A DNA stretch of 64,000 bases. It comes from DATCHW01 sp963806045. Lineage in GTDB: Bacteria; Bacteroidota; Ignavibacteria; Tepidaquicellales; Tepidaquicellaceae. The notes under the pieces were generated by a model. It saw nothing but the letters and a program-made list of their open reading frames with translations, was not told where the DNA came from and ran no database searches. Position 1 is the first letter of the stretch. Every line of letters starts with the position of its first letter. Positions 1-9,107 of the stretch are shown one piece after another. The stretch lies in NCBI GenBank assembly GCA_963806045.1, contig CAWDWP010000017.1:92171-156170 (forward strand), written 5' to 3'. Position numbers and translations under genes: made by a program.

Positions 1-526
1 TGTTAATCATAGTACGGGCAGAGTCAGGATTGAATTTTCAATTCCTTCCCGCGGATTGATAGGATACAGAAATGAATTTTTAACTGATACAAAAGGTACC
101 GGGATTATGAACAGTTATCTGCAGGGATATGAGGAATACAGAGGAGATTATATGCTGAGGCTGACTGGTTCAATTGTATCGGACAGGGAAGGAATGACCA
201 CAGGATATGCAATGTTCAATCTCGAGCCGAGGGGCGTGCTTTTTGTTACTCCGGGAGAAGCAGTATATGAAGGAATGATAGTTGGCGAGCATAACAGGGA
301 CAACGACATAAATGTTAATGCGTGCAAACCAAAGAAACTTTCGAATATGCGTGCATCAAATAAAGATGAAGGTATAATATTAACTCCTGTTACACCGCTT
401 ACACTGGAAAAAGCAATCGAATTTATTAATGAAGATGAACTTGTTGAAGTAACACCAAAAAATATCCGGTTAAGAAAATCGTCATTATCTTCTCATACAA
501 GATATACAATGCAGACAAGAGGTTGA
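1..526 (+). CDS. typA: GTP-binding protein TypA/BipA, C-terminal part (5' end outside window)
   Basis: The frame is open from base 2 and enters from upstream, so only about the last 174 residues are present. The text GRVRIEF..PSRGLIGYRNEFL, then GTGIMN and later TPLTLEKAIEFI..DELVEVTPKNIRLRK, is the C-terminal domain of the translational GTPase TypA/BipA, a ribosome-binding EF-G relative involved in stress and cold adaptation and 50S assembly. The internal TTG at 56 is not the real start, because the reading frame and family similarity continue upstream of it. The GTPase domain is outside the window. It converges on psuG, which ends 38 bp downstream on the other strand. Confidence 0.93.
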   Translation, partial: VNHSTGRVRIEFSIPSRGLIGYRNEFLTDTKGTGIMNSYLQGYEEYRGDYMLRLTGSIVSDREGMTTGYAMFNLEPRGVLFVTPGEAVYEGMIVGEHNRDNDINVNACKPKKLSNMRASNKDEGIILTPVTPLTLEKAIEFINEDELVEVTPKNIRLRKSSLSSHTRYTMQTRG

Positions 527-563
527 AAAGAGATAGGTTTGTTAAAATCTACTTCGAAAAAGT

Positions 564-1478
564 TTAACGATACAGAAACTGTGATATCTCTGCTGCTAAT
601 TTTGCGTTGTTTTGAATGAGTTTTATATTTGCTTCGAGACTTGAGCCGCCGGTTATTTTATTTACTTCGGATAACAAAAAAGGTGTAATATCTTTCCCTT
701 TAATTCCCTTTTGGTCAGCTAAAATAAGAGCGTTTTCAATTGCAGAATCAATTACTTTTTTATCGATTGAATATTCTTCCGGAATAGGGTTCGCAATTAA
801 TACCCCGCCTTTTAATCCCAGTTTCCATTTTGTTTTTATGACTTCTGCAATTTCCTTTGCTGAATTAATTCTGTAATTAACTTTAAATCCTGATTCACGA
901 GTGAAAAACGCAGGAAATTCTTCTGTGTTATAACCGATAACAGGAACACCAAGAGTTTCGAGATATTCGAGAGTGAGCCCAATATCAAGGATTGATTTTA
1001 CACCGGCTGAAACAACTGCAATATTTGTATTAGCAAGTTCTGTGAGGTCTGCCGATATATCAAAAGTTTTCGGGGCATTCCTGTGAACACCTCCTATCCC
1101 GCCGGTTGCAAAGATTTTGAGCGAAGCAAGATTTGCACAGATTATGGTAGCCGAAACTGTAGTTGCAGCACTTAGCTTCTGCGAAATAATAACGGGAATA
1201 TCTCTCCGGGATGCTTTTAATATATTTTTTTCAGAGGAAAGGAATTCAATTTCAGAATTTGTCAAACCGACTTTTATTATTCCCTTAATGATTGCAATTG
1301 TTGCCGGAACGGATTTATTTTCTCTTACTATATTTTCAACATCAATTGCTGTTTGGTAATTTTGCGGGAAGGGCATACCGTGTGAAATAATAGTTGATTC
1401 AAGTGCAACTATTGGTTTTTTTTCCGATATAGCTGTTTTAATTTCATCCGATATCTGAAGATAATTATCAAAACTCAT
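564..1478 (-). CDS. psuG: pseudouridine-5'-phosphate glycosidase
   Basis: 304 residues, the usual PsuG length. It reversibly cleaves pseudouridine 5'-phosphate to uracil and ribose 5-phosphate in the cytoplasm. Family text is clear: VALESTIISHGMPFPQN near the N terminus, PATIAIIKGIIKVGL, a long FATGGIGGVHR stretch that forms the active-site region, and SAGVKSILDIGLTLEYLETLGVPV. It overlaps the upstream kinase gene by 11 bp on the same strand. The kinase makes the phosphate that this enzyme splits, so the pair forms a complete pseudouridine breakdown unit. Confidence 0.93.
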   Translation of the reverse strand: MSFDNYLQISDEIKTAISEKKPIVALESTIISHGMPFPQNYQTAIDVENIVRENKSVPATIAIIKGIIKVGLTNSEIEFLSSEKNILKASRRDIPVIISQKLSAATTVSATIICANLASLKIFATGGIGGVHRNAPKTFDISADLTELANTNIAVVSAGVKSILDIGLTLEYLETLGVPVIGYNTEEFPAFFTRESGFKVNYRINSAKEIAEVIKTKWKLGLKGGVLIANPIPEEYSIDKKVIDSAIENALILADQKGIKGKDITPFLLSEVNKITGGSSLEANIKLIQNNAKLAAEISQFLYR

Positions 1479-2409
1479 TGTCTGATATTTTTTCGTTATA
1501 GAAATCCAAAAGATTTTTTTGATTCAATTCTTCGGAAACAGATTTTTCAGATTTCAAAGTAAGACAGGATGCACAAATTCCAATTTTCGCTGATACTTCA
1601 ATATCACATTCTCTCAGGAAAGCATAAATAAATCCGGCATCAAATGCATCACCTGCTCCGTTTGACTCCACAACATCGACATTAATGGATTCAATCGCTG
1701 AAAATCTTTCATTCTCAACATCGATTATAGTGACACCTTCTATTCCTCTCTTTACAATGATATATTCAAAATTTTTAAATATTCCGGTAGTCAGCAAACC
1801 GGCTATTTTATCGTGATTTCCAAAAATATTTTCATTTTCATTCAGGTTGGGAGAGAGATAATTTATTTTGCCGGTTAATTCTTTTATAATCCCGGCTTTT
1901 GAAGAAGAAACGGTATCAATAAATACAGGGACTGAATTTTTATTTGCAATATCAATTATAGTATTTAGTGTATTTGCAGATAAATTTGTATCAGCAGCAA
2001 TAATTTTGCAATTCTCAAGGAGCTTCGAATTATCAAGTATGTATTTGGAAGTGACCAACTCAGATGTCTCTTTCATATCGTTGACTGCATAATGAAGATT
2101 TCCTTCACGCGAAGATACGGAAACATATTTTGCAGTGCTTACCGCCGAAGACTTGATGACATTTTCGATATTCACCCCGGCATTTTTTGTTTCAGAAATA
2201 ATGTAATTTCCTAAACTATCATCTCCTATGCAACCGAAGAGATAGACAGGAACATCCAGACGTGCTAAATTTTCAGATATATTTCTCGCGACTCCGCCCG
2301 GAGTAAAAATGACTTTCCCGGGATAAGAATCAGGTTCTTTTTGAAAGGTATCGGCGATTCCTTTTATATCAATATTTATCCCCCCGATAACGCAGGCGTA
2401 ATCTCTCAT
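1468..2409 (-). CDS. psuK: PfkB-family sugar kinase, likely pseudouridine kinase
   Basis: 313 residues with ribokinase/PfkB features: N-terminal GGINIDI, the substrate-binding TPGGVARNISENLARL, and the C-terminal ATP/anion-hole motif VVESNGAGDAFDAGF with the catalytic Asp. Specificity cannot be read from the motifs alone. Pseudouridine kinase is inferred from the 11-bp overlap with psuG directly downstream, the usual psuK-psuG arrangement. Role: ATP-dependent phosphorylation of pseudouridine to feed psuG. Confidence 0.86.
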   Translation of the reverse strand: MRDYACVIGGINIDIKGIADTFQKEPDSYPGKVIFTPGGVARNISENLARLDVPVYLFGCIGDDSLGNYIISETKNAGVNIENVIKSSAVSTAKYVSVSSREGNLHYAVNDMKETSELVTSKYILDNSKLLENCKIIAADTNLSANTLNTIIDIANKNSVPVFIDTVSSSKAGIIKELTGKINYLSPNLNENENIFGNHDKIAGLLTTGIFKNFEYIIVKRGIEGVTIIDVENERFSAIESINVDVVESNGAGDAFDAGFIYAFLRECDIEVSAKIGICASCLTLKSEKSVSEELNQKNLLDFYNEKISDNEF

Positions 2410-2433
2410 TAAGTTTTTTTATTATACGATGTT

Positions 2434-3499
2434 TTATTTAATCAATGTCATCTTCAGCACTTTGCTATAACTTCCAGACTCAAGTTTATAGAAATAAACA
2501 CCGGATGCAAGGTTTCTTCCATCAAACGATACTTCATAAGTTCCCGGATTTAGTTTTTCGTTTACGAGTGTCTGGATTTCACGACCGGCCAGATCGTAGA
2601 CAGACAGGAATGTCTGTCCTACTGAGTTTGCTGCTATATCAAACTTTATTTTTGTAACAGGATTAAAAGGGTTTGGATAGTTTTGTGACAAATTAAAATT
2701 ATCGGGAATTTCGGAAGAAATATTTCTTATTCCAACAGGCGGTAATGAGAGTTCATACATATTTCCGGGTATTGGGATATTTACCGGGATTCCGAAATTT
2801 GATAAATTCACATTAACGGTAGGGGTGACTTTTTTTATCATCCAGACATTTTGAGCAAACCAGGTTGTATCCGGTCTTACAACAATCGGGATGTCTATGA
2901 TTATTACATGCAGGTAAAGTCCAAAAACTGTAACGAACTTTTTAGCAGTGAAATTTCCATAAACTGTGGGAACCACTTCATCATTAAATCTCGTACCTGT
3001 GATTTTTGCTCTCAAAGGTGCAGAGATGGTATCGATTTGGATAGTAGTATCTTTTTGAACAATCAGATATTGAGAACCAACCGTCTGACCAAACCTGAAC
3101 AAACTGTACCAATTCTCCATCGACCTGAAAAAATTTAAAATTCCCGGGTAAGGGAATTGAATCCGGAAACATTGATACTTTCAGATATTCCCAACCATTT
3201 GTTGTCTGGAAATTAAAAAAATTGGTATCATTGTAAGGAGTATTCTGAACAAAAGATATCAAATAATCTTTAAGTCTTATGATATTCGCGCTCAGACCAT
3301 TATATGTTGTAACCACAGCAAAGGTATCAATTCTGTATGTTGTAAGATTTAATTGCGGGTTATTATTAGAATCCAGAGGTATATTTTTATAATACCATTT
3401 ATAACCTGTGCTTGAAGGAAAATATGTCGATGCATTTTGTGAGTAAACAGAATTACTGATAAGAAACCCACCAATTAGTAATAATATAAATAATTTCAT
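2434..3499 (-). CDS. secreted protein with T9SS C-terminal sorting domain (frameshifted)
   Basis: Two minus-strand frames make one gene. The first begins at 3499 with a signal peptide (MKLFILLLIGG..VYSQ). The second ends at 2434 with a T9SS type A sorting tail (SQNYPNPFNPVTKIKFD ... SGVYFYKLESG ... KMTLIK). The frames meet near 3125-3133, at a run of seven A on the plus strand, where ...GNFKFF passes to RSMENWYSLFRFG. A one-base indel explains the break, more likely a sequence error than decay because both halves look intact. The central part has no domain I recognise. The product should be exported through Sec and then T9SS to the cell surface. Confidence 0.7.
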
Positions 3500-3653
3500 A
3501 CTCGTGAATATTTTTATTCCCTAAATATTGTGTTTTACTGTGATTAAATCAATTCCTTCTTGATGAAATATTTTTAAAGCAAAGTTAATTTATATTTGGA
3601 ATAAATTATTTTCTGTATGAATTTTTTTCATTTAATTTTGTTTAAACATTGTG

Positions 3654-3675
3654 TTGACATAATAAAATATTATGT
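3654..3675 (+). promoter_or_regulatory. TTGACA box overlapped by a 19-bp palindrome (candidate operator)
   Basis: TTGACA (3654-3659) is followed by ACATAATA-aaa-TATTATGT (3657-3675), a perfect 8+3+8 inverted repeat. It lies about 30 bp before the likely start of the next gene, which precedes a TonB-dependent receptor. A 19-bp AT-rich palindrome is the size of Fur-family metalloregulator boxes. Assignment to that family is inference only. Confidence 0.4.
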
Positions 3676-3705
3676 TTATTTTCAACATTATTTTGTGTTA
3701 TTATA

Positions 3706-4266
3706 TTGATTAATAAAAAATACATATCATCGTTACTCATTCTGTTAATGTTATTTAACAGTTTCGGATATGTAGTTGCTTTTTTCCAGATGAAGTTCAT
3801 ATTTCAAAACATCGGTTTTGAAAAAACAATCAGCATACTTCCGGAAGATCAGCTTACTATTATTAGAATTCCCCAGAGTGATTTATCAGAAAATAAGGGT
3901 TTTATAGAACTTGACGAATCTGAATTCAGTTATTACGGTAAAATGTATGATGTAAGCCGGAAAGAGATATCAGGTAATGTCGTAATATTTTATTGTTACA
4001 ATGATGAACAGGAAGATGCATTGAATACTGCCTTTACTGCTTTTGTTCAGCAGAATACAAAACCGAAAAGTGACAATCCTGTGACACATCTGATAAAAAA
4101 TTTAATAAAAGACGCATATTTCGTAAAATATTTAAGCAGAGTAAATCAAAATTCATTCTGCGAGTTTTATAATATAGACATTAAACCTTACAGAAATGTC
4201 TTATTTAGACGTTATTACTCCCCCTCCAAAAGTCTCATAGTTCCACCTTGTCCATTCCAAAAATAA
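3706..4266 (+). CDS. hypothetical membrane-anchored or periplasmic protein upstream of a TonB receptor
   Basis: 186 residues, probably starting at TTG 3706. The N terminus is a hydrophobic signal or anchor (SSLLILLMLFNSFGYVVAF), followed by a soluble region with FIELDESEFSYYGKMYDV and a short Pro-rich tail (VPPCPFQK). I know of similar uncharacterised proteins placed before TonB-dependent receptors in Bacteroidota but cannot name a family. No catalytic motif is visible. It is co-directional with the receptor but separated by about 400 bp holding two hairpin modules, so coupling is uncertain. Confidence 0.65.
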   Translation: MINKKYISSLLILLMLFNSFGYVVAFFQMKFIFQNIGFEKTISILPEDQLTIIRIPQSDLSENKGFIELDESEFSYYGKMYDVSRKEISGNVVIFYCYNDEQEDALNTAFTAFVQQNTKPKSDNPVTHLIKNLIKDAYFVKYLSRVNQNSFCEFYNIDIKPYRNVLFRRYYSPSKSLIVPPCPFQK

Positions 4267-4426
4267 GATATTTTAATATTGTTTAATACAATTTTGTATT
4301 CGAGATAATATATTTATAACTTAGAATTTCATAATTAGAAATTTTAAAGTTTAAATTAATTATTGAAAATTACATTAGGCCGGATTAGTTATTATAATTC
4401 CAGGTCAATGATTAAAATTTAAATTC

Positions 4427-4620
4427 GTTCTTTGCAAATGTCAAAAGTTTGGTTAGTAAACAAGGAATACATTATGCGGGTATGGTTAGCAATAATTCAT
4501 ACCCGCTAATTGTACTTAAACTGTTCTTTAAGATTGAAAGTTTGGTTAGTTAAAAAAAGAATACACATTAATGGGAATGGCAGAATACCGTCATTCCCGT
4601 TATTTAAAAACAATGATTTA
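4427..4620 (+). repeat. two repeated leader modules, each with a conserved 14-mer and a hairpin
   Basis: Each module has GTTCTTT (4427; 4523), then an identical AAAGTTTGGTTAGT (4444-4457; 4537-4550, 93 bp apart), then GAATACA, then a hairpin. The hairpin arms are GCGGGTATG/CATACCCGC (4476-4484/4498-4506) and AATGGGAATG/CATTCCCGTT (4570-4579/4592-4601). The flanks are conserved while the stem sequences differ but still pair, so the structure seems to be kept. Each module also has an ATG at the same place (4474, 4571) opening an 11- or 16-codon reading frame. This fills the 396-bp gap before the TonB receptor gene. Confidence 0.6.
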
Positions 4621-4663
4621 ACATAATAAATTTGTTAAAAATTTTTTAAAATTAAATAATAAA

Positions 4664-7093
4664 ATGATGAAAAAACTTCTTCTTCTTTACATTTTCTTTT
4701 TTTTATCTTCAGCAATATATAGTCAGACTATTAAAGTGGTAGATAAAACAACTCTTAAACCTGTTAAGAATGTAAAAATTTCGACATTAGCGGGAAAATC
4801 AGTCTCTACCGACGTTTTCGGAGAGGCAAATATTTCTGAATTCAAGAATGAAACTTCTATTACATTTAATTCTGCAGATTTTGCTGATGCGACTTTTAGC
4901 TATTCATCTTTGGAAAATGCAGGATTTAATGTTATGCTTTCAGAAAAATCATATACAACTGATGAAATTGTAGTCTCTGATGATAGATACGGAGAAAACC
5001 AAAAAGACGTCCCGAGGCAAATATCAGTTCTAAATGAAAATGATATGAAATACAGCAATGTTCAGACAACTGCAGATTTAATGGAAAAGACAGGTGAAGT
5101 TTTTGTGCAAAGAAGTCAGCAAGGAGCCGGAAGTCCAATACTTCGCGGATTTGAAGCAAGCAGAGTCCTTATAGTAATAGATGGTGTCAGGCTTAATAAT
5201 GCAATCTACAGAGCCGGACATCTTCAAAATGTAATTAGAGTTGATAATAATATGCTTGAGAGAATCGAAGTTTTGTTTGGTTCGGGTTCACTTATGTATG
5301 GCAGTGATGCACTTGGAGGGGTAATGAGCTTTTATACCCGAAATCCAATTTTAAGCAAAACTGACAATGTTTTTTATAAGGGTGATGCGTTTGCAAGATA
5401 TTCAACTGCTAACGAAGAAAAGACCGGACACATTAATTTGAATATCGGAGGAAAAAAATTAGGATTCCTCGGAAGCTTTACTTATTCATCGTTCGGTGAT
5501 CTTCGAATGGGCGGGCATTACGATGTAACTGCAAATCCAAAATGGAAGAGACTAATGTTTACTGAACGTATAAACGGTGTTGATGTAATGACATTAAATG
5601 ATAATTATAATAATCAGAAACAAACCGGTTATAATCAATATGACGTATTAGGAAAATTAATATACAAACAAAGTGAAAACGTTCAGCATACATTAAACTT
5701 TCAATTCTCAAATACAAATGATGTTCCACGATATGACAGACTGAATATAATCGGTGGGAGCGGTAATTTTACCTATGCAGACTGGCATTACGGTCCCGAG
5801 ACAAGACTTATGGGTTTATATAAACTTGATTTAAAAAACGAAAAAACCTTCTATGATAATGCACAGTTAATTGCAGCCTATCAGAACATAAAGGAAAGCA
5901 GGGTTTCAAGAAGGTTTGGAAATGTAAATCTTGTCAGCCAGAACGAGAAAGTAGATGTTTTCACTTTAAATTTTGATTTAAATAAGAAATTCAGTAATAA
6001 TACAATCAAATATGGTATAGAAGGAACTTATAATAAAGTTAATTCTACTGCAAATTCTACAAATATAAATACAAATGTTGAGAAACCTGCAGCGACCAGA
6101 TATCCGGACGGCGGCAACTATATGTATTCCTTTGCCGGTTATCTGGCTCATTCGATAAAATTTAATGACCAGTTTACCATGTCCGAAGGATTAAGATTAA
6201 GCTATGTAGGTCTGAATTCAAAATTTAATGATACAACATTTTTTAATTTTCCTTTTAGAGAAGCCGACCAAAAAAATGCAGCAATAACAGGACAACTTGG
6301 ACTCGTTTATACTCCCGCACCGGACTGGCGTATTTATATTAATGGTGCCACAGGATTTAAAGCACCGGATGTAGATGATTTGACAAAAGTATTTGAATCA
6401 GTACCAGGGAATGCAACAACACTCGGTTCTGTAGTAGTTCCTAATCCTGATCTTAAACCCGAATATACATATACAGGAGAACTCGGTATATCTAAAGTTT
6501 TTGATAACCGGATTAAACTGGAAGGGATTGCTTATGCCACTTATTTCCAAAATGCTATTATTGGTGGACCTTTCCAATATAACGGGAAAGATACAATAAT
6601 TTATCAGGGTTTTCCGGCTCTCGTGTCTGCTAATAAAAATGCAGATAAAGGAGCATATATATTGGGTTATACATTAAGCCTTTCTGCTGATTTAACCAGT
6701 TATCTTTCACTTATGAGTTCTCTGAATTTTACATATGGAAGAATCAAAACAGATTCAACGGATTATCCGCTTGACCATATACCACCCGTTTTAGGAAAAA
6801 CGAGCCTTTTACTGACGCTTAATAAATTCAAAGGTGATTTTAGTGTTATTTATAACGGATGGAAGAATTTATGGGATTATAATATGTTCGGTGAGGATAA
6901 TTTTCAAGATGCTACTCCGAATGGAATGCCTGCATGGTATACATTGAACCTTAGTGCGGCTTATCAAATTACACCAAATTTTCAGGTACAGGCGAGACTC
7001 GATAATTTGCTCGACCAAAACTATAGAAACTTTGCTTCCGGCTTAAATGCTCCGGGAAGAAATTTTGTTCTGACTCTAAGAGCCGGAATGTAA
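4664..7093 (+). CDS. TonB-dependent outer-membrane receptor (haem/iron-type candidate)
   Basis: 809 residues. Signal peptide (LLLLYIFFFLSSAIYSQ), then a short carboxypeptidase-like regulatory domain (about 22-95), then a plug domain (about 105-235). The plug contains GAGSPILRGFEASRVLIVIDG, VRLNNAIYRAGHLQNV and ERIEVLFGSGSLMYGSDALGG. A 22-strand barrel follows, ending in a TonB-receptor C terminus (FASGLNAPGRNFVLTLRAGM). The plug wording is closest to the haemoglobin/transferrin-type receptor subfamily, so haem or iron uptake is plausible but not shown. It imports its substrate across the outer membrane using TonB energy. Confidence 0.88.
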   Translation: MMKKLLLLYIFFFLSSAIYSQTIKVVDKTTLKPVKNVKISTLAGKSVSTDVFGEANISEFKNETSITFNSADFADATFSYSSLENAGFNVMLSEKSYTTDEIVVSDDRYGENQKDVPRQISVLNENDMKYSNVQTTADLMEKTGEVFVQRSQQGAGSPILRGFEASRVLIVIDGVRLNNAIYRAGHLQNVIRVDNNMLERIEVLFGSGSLMYGSDALGGVMSFYTRNPILSKTDNVFYKGDAFARYSTANEEKTGHINLNIGGKKLGFLGSFTYSSFGDLRMGGHYDVTANPKWKRLMFTERINGVDVMTLNDNYNNQKQTGYNQYDVLGKLIYKQSENVQHTLNFQFSNTNDVPRYDRLNIIGGSGNFTYADWHYGPETRLMGLYKLDLKNEKTFYDNAQLIAAYQNIKESRVSRRFGNVNLVSQNEKVDVFTLNFDLNKKFSNNTIKYGIEGTYNKVNSTANSTNINTNVEKPAATRYPDGGNYMYSFAGYLAHSIKFNDQFTMSEGLRLSYVGLNSKFNDTTFFNFPFREADQKNAAITGQLGLVYTPAPDWRIYINGATGFKAPDVDDLTKVFESVPGNATTLGSVVVPNPDLKPEYTYTGELGISKVFDNRIKLEGIAYATYFQNAIIGGPFQYNGKDTIIYQGFPALVSANKNADKGAYILGYTLSLSADLTSYLSLMSSLNFTYGRIKTDSTDYPLDHIPPVLGKTSLLLTLNKFKGDFSVIYNGWKNLWDYNMFGEDNFQDATPNGMPAWYTLNLSAAYQITPNFQVQARLDNLLDQNYRNFASGLNAPGRNFVLTLRAGM

Positions 7094-7363
7094 TAATATT
7101 TATTCCATGTATTTTGAGAAAAAATATATAAATTGATAAGTAAAGGATGTGAAAAATGTTCAAAAATAATTTTATTATGTAAAGAGAGAGATATTGACAA
7201 TCAATTTAAGTATTTGTAATTTTCTTTTAATTCAAATAGAAAATTATTATAAATATAAGTATAAGAGTTTACCTCCTAATACATAATCTGTCTCCCACCT
7301 AAAATGGACAGATTAAAAAAAACTCATATTCTCATAAGAGAATGCTGAAGAGCTGATACAATT

Positions 7364-7400
7364 GAAGTCTCCGAGTTCCCATAGGAGACTTCTTTTTTTT
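7364..7400 (+). terminator. rho-independent terminator after the TonB receptor gene
   Basis: GAAGTCTCC (7364-7372) pairs perfectly with GGAGACTTC (7384-7392), followed by eight T. It is oriented for the plus-strand receptor gene, about 270 bp after its stop codon. Confidence 0.75.
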
Positions 7401-7402
7401 AT

Positions 7403-7475
7403 GACTTTTGTACTAAACTACAAAAGTCTAATTCGAACATATTAATTTAAAATAGTAAAGAGACTTTTGTAGTTT
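7403..7475. repeat. overlapping inverted repeats with two alternative foldings
   Basis: GACTTTTGTA (7403-7412) can pair with TACAAAAGTC (7419-7428). The latter lies inside AAACTACAAAAGTCT (7415-7429), which pairs over 15 bp with AGACTTTTGTAGTTT (7461-7475). The two foldings exclude each other. The rest of the 7094-7550 gap between convergent genes holds an 8-bp inverted repeat AATCTGTC/GACAGATT near 7286-7313 and nothing else I recognise. Confidence 0.5.
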
Positions 7476-7550
7476 GAATTTTAAATCTTCAGAATTCTCC
7501 CAGCTTTTGATATATAAGCCGGTAGACTCTGCAAAAAAATATATTATTTT

Positions 7551-8867
7551 TTATTTTACAAGAATCATCTTTTTGGTTTGACTGAAATTTCCTGTTGTAA
7601 GTTTGTAAAAATACACGCCATTTGTATATGATGATGCATTAAAATCAACTCTGTATTCACCCGGGTTTTTTACATCATTAACAAGTGTCTCAATTTCTTT
7701 TCCGAGGATATCATATATCGTGAGTTTTACAAGTTCTGTTTTTGGGATTGAATATTTTATTACAGTTACAGGATTAAATGGGTTCGGATAATTCTGATTG
7801 AGAATATACTCTTCGGGAGCGATTTCATTTTCAGTAACAACGGGCGTAATGATATTTAACGACGTATCGAGTAAAGTTGTATAATTTTCAATAATCACCT
7901 GTCTTGGCTGATTGCATAAAGTTCTTTTTAAAAATAAAATTGCTCTTCTCTGAATATATTCAAGCGGGTAAAAATTTTCATGTGCTCCACCGGGGACATA
8001 ATCAAGTTCGAATGGCTTTGAAATAGTTCTGAATCGTTTTGTGATTTCATTGGACCCTTCAGTTCTTACATAATTCAGACAGGAATAAGCATAACCTGTG
8101 CCATACGGTACGTTAACATCTGCAGTTCCGTGGAACATCAGAGTTGGAACGGCATTCGCTCTCCTGATATATGAAGTATCAAATAATCCTCCGGAAGAAC
8201 TTATAATACCTTTAATACCGAACTGATTTCTGTACCGGTTCGAAGCCCTGTTAAGCGGACCAAGTTCAGTAACTAAATTCGGATACTGTGCAAGAACATT
8301 ATTTTGATTAGCATAAGTAATCATCAGGCTTAAAACCGCACCTGCACTAATGCCTCCCGAAAAGAAATAAGCGGTATCAATTTTATAAGTGTTAGCTTTT
8401 GCTGCAAAATATCTAAAAGCTGCCTTAGTATCCTGCATTGCCCTGTATATTGCCTGTGCAAGAGAATAACCATCACCTGTACATTCGAGAGGATTCCCAC
8501 CTGTATTCCAGCCAATTCTATAATCAATCGATGCGCAAACATATCCACGCATTGCAAAATCCAGCATTACGGGTTTCATATCATACATGCTTCCATCAAT
8601 AAATCCGCCTCCGTGAATCAAAAGAATGAATGGTCTTTTTGAAAGCGGGTCAGCAGAAAATTTCGGATAAGCGATAATATATTTCAAAATTGTTGTATCA
8701 CCAAGAAAATTTACATTTTTACCATAAGTAATTCCTCCGAGTGTATCAATATCTAAGGGGCTAAATGCATAAGTTGTATCAAATCTACCTGGTATACAAT
8801 ATTGCTGTGAAAAAGAAGCATTAGAGATAAATATTGTAAAAATAATAAGTAAAATGAGTTTATTCAA
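7551..8867 (-). CDS. secreted alpha/beta-hydrolase (esterase) with T9SS sorting domain
   Basis: 438 residues: signal peptide (1-20), alpha/beta-hydrolase fold (about 55-310), linker, then a T9SS type A sorting tail (NQNYPNPFNPVTVIKYS ... NGVYFYKLTTG ... KKMILVK). Oxyanion motif HGGG at 85-88, nucleophile elbow G-I-S-A-G with Ser174, a likely acid Asp in HGTADVNVP, and the catalytic His in PGGAHENF. This arrangement matches carboxylesterase/feruloyl- or acetyl-xylan-esterase-like enzymes, but the substrate cannot be read. It should act outside the cell or on its surface. It is monocistronic and converges with the TonB receptor. Confidence 0.85.
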   Translation of the reverse strand: MNKLILLIIFTIFISNASFSQQYCIPGRFDTTYAFSPLDIDTLGGITYGKNVNFLGDTTILKYIIAYPKFSADPLSKRPFILLIHGGGFIDGSMYDMKPVMLDFAMRGYVCASIDYRIGWNTGGNPLECTGDGYSLAQAIYRAMQDTKAAFRYFAAKANTYKIDTAYFFSGGISAGAVLSLMITYANQNNVLAQYPNLVTELGPLNRASNRYRNQFGIKGIISSSGGLFDTSYIRRANAVPTLMFHGTADVNVPYGTGYAYSCLNYVRTEGSNEITKRFRTISKPFELDYVPGGAHENFYPLEYIQRRAILFLKRTLCNQPRQVIIENYTTLLDTSLNIITPVVTENEIAPEEYILNQNYPNPFNPVTVIKYSIPKTELVKLTIYDILGKEIETLVNDVKNPGEYRVDFNASSYTNGVYFYKLTTGNFSQTKKMILVK

Positions 8868-9107
8868 AATGTTTTATTTTATTTTTCTGTAATTATAATT
8901 ATATCTATTAATAAATGCAATAATAGTGCCAAATATAAACTGGATTTAATGGGCTTATTGAAGCTCCTCAATTGATTTATTTGTCTCAAAATAAGACAAT
9001 AATCTCTTTTTGATAAGAATTCCAAGAAGTAAATAAATATGTATTTAATATTATCTTTTTCGTACTTAATTTGAATTTTATTGTCGAAAAATAGCAAATA
9101 AAGAATT

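Noticed and set aside
4378..4400. CGGATTAGTT near 4380 as another copy of the regulon element
   Set aside because: It lacks the other palindrome half, the TTTTTCATCCC core and the 22-nt spacing to a -10 box.
4571..4601. Proteobacterial-type REP element because of the CATTCCCG arm
   Set aside because: The match is short and the flanking 14-mer shared with the other module is not part of REP sequences; no REP-associated transposase is present.
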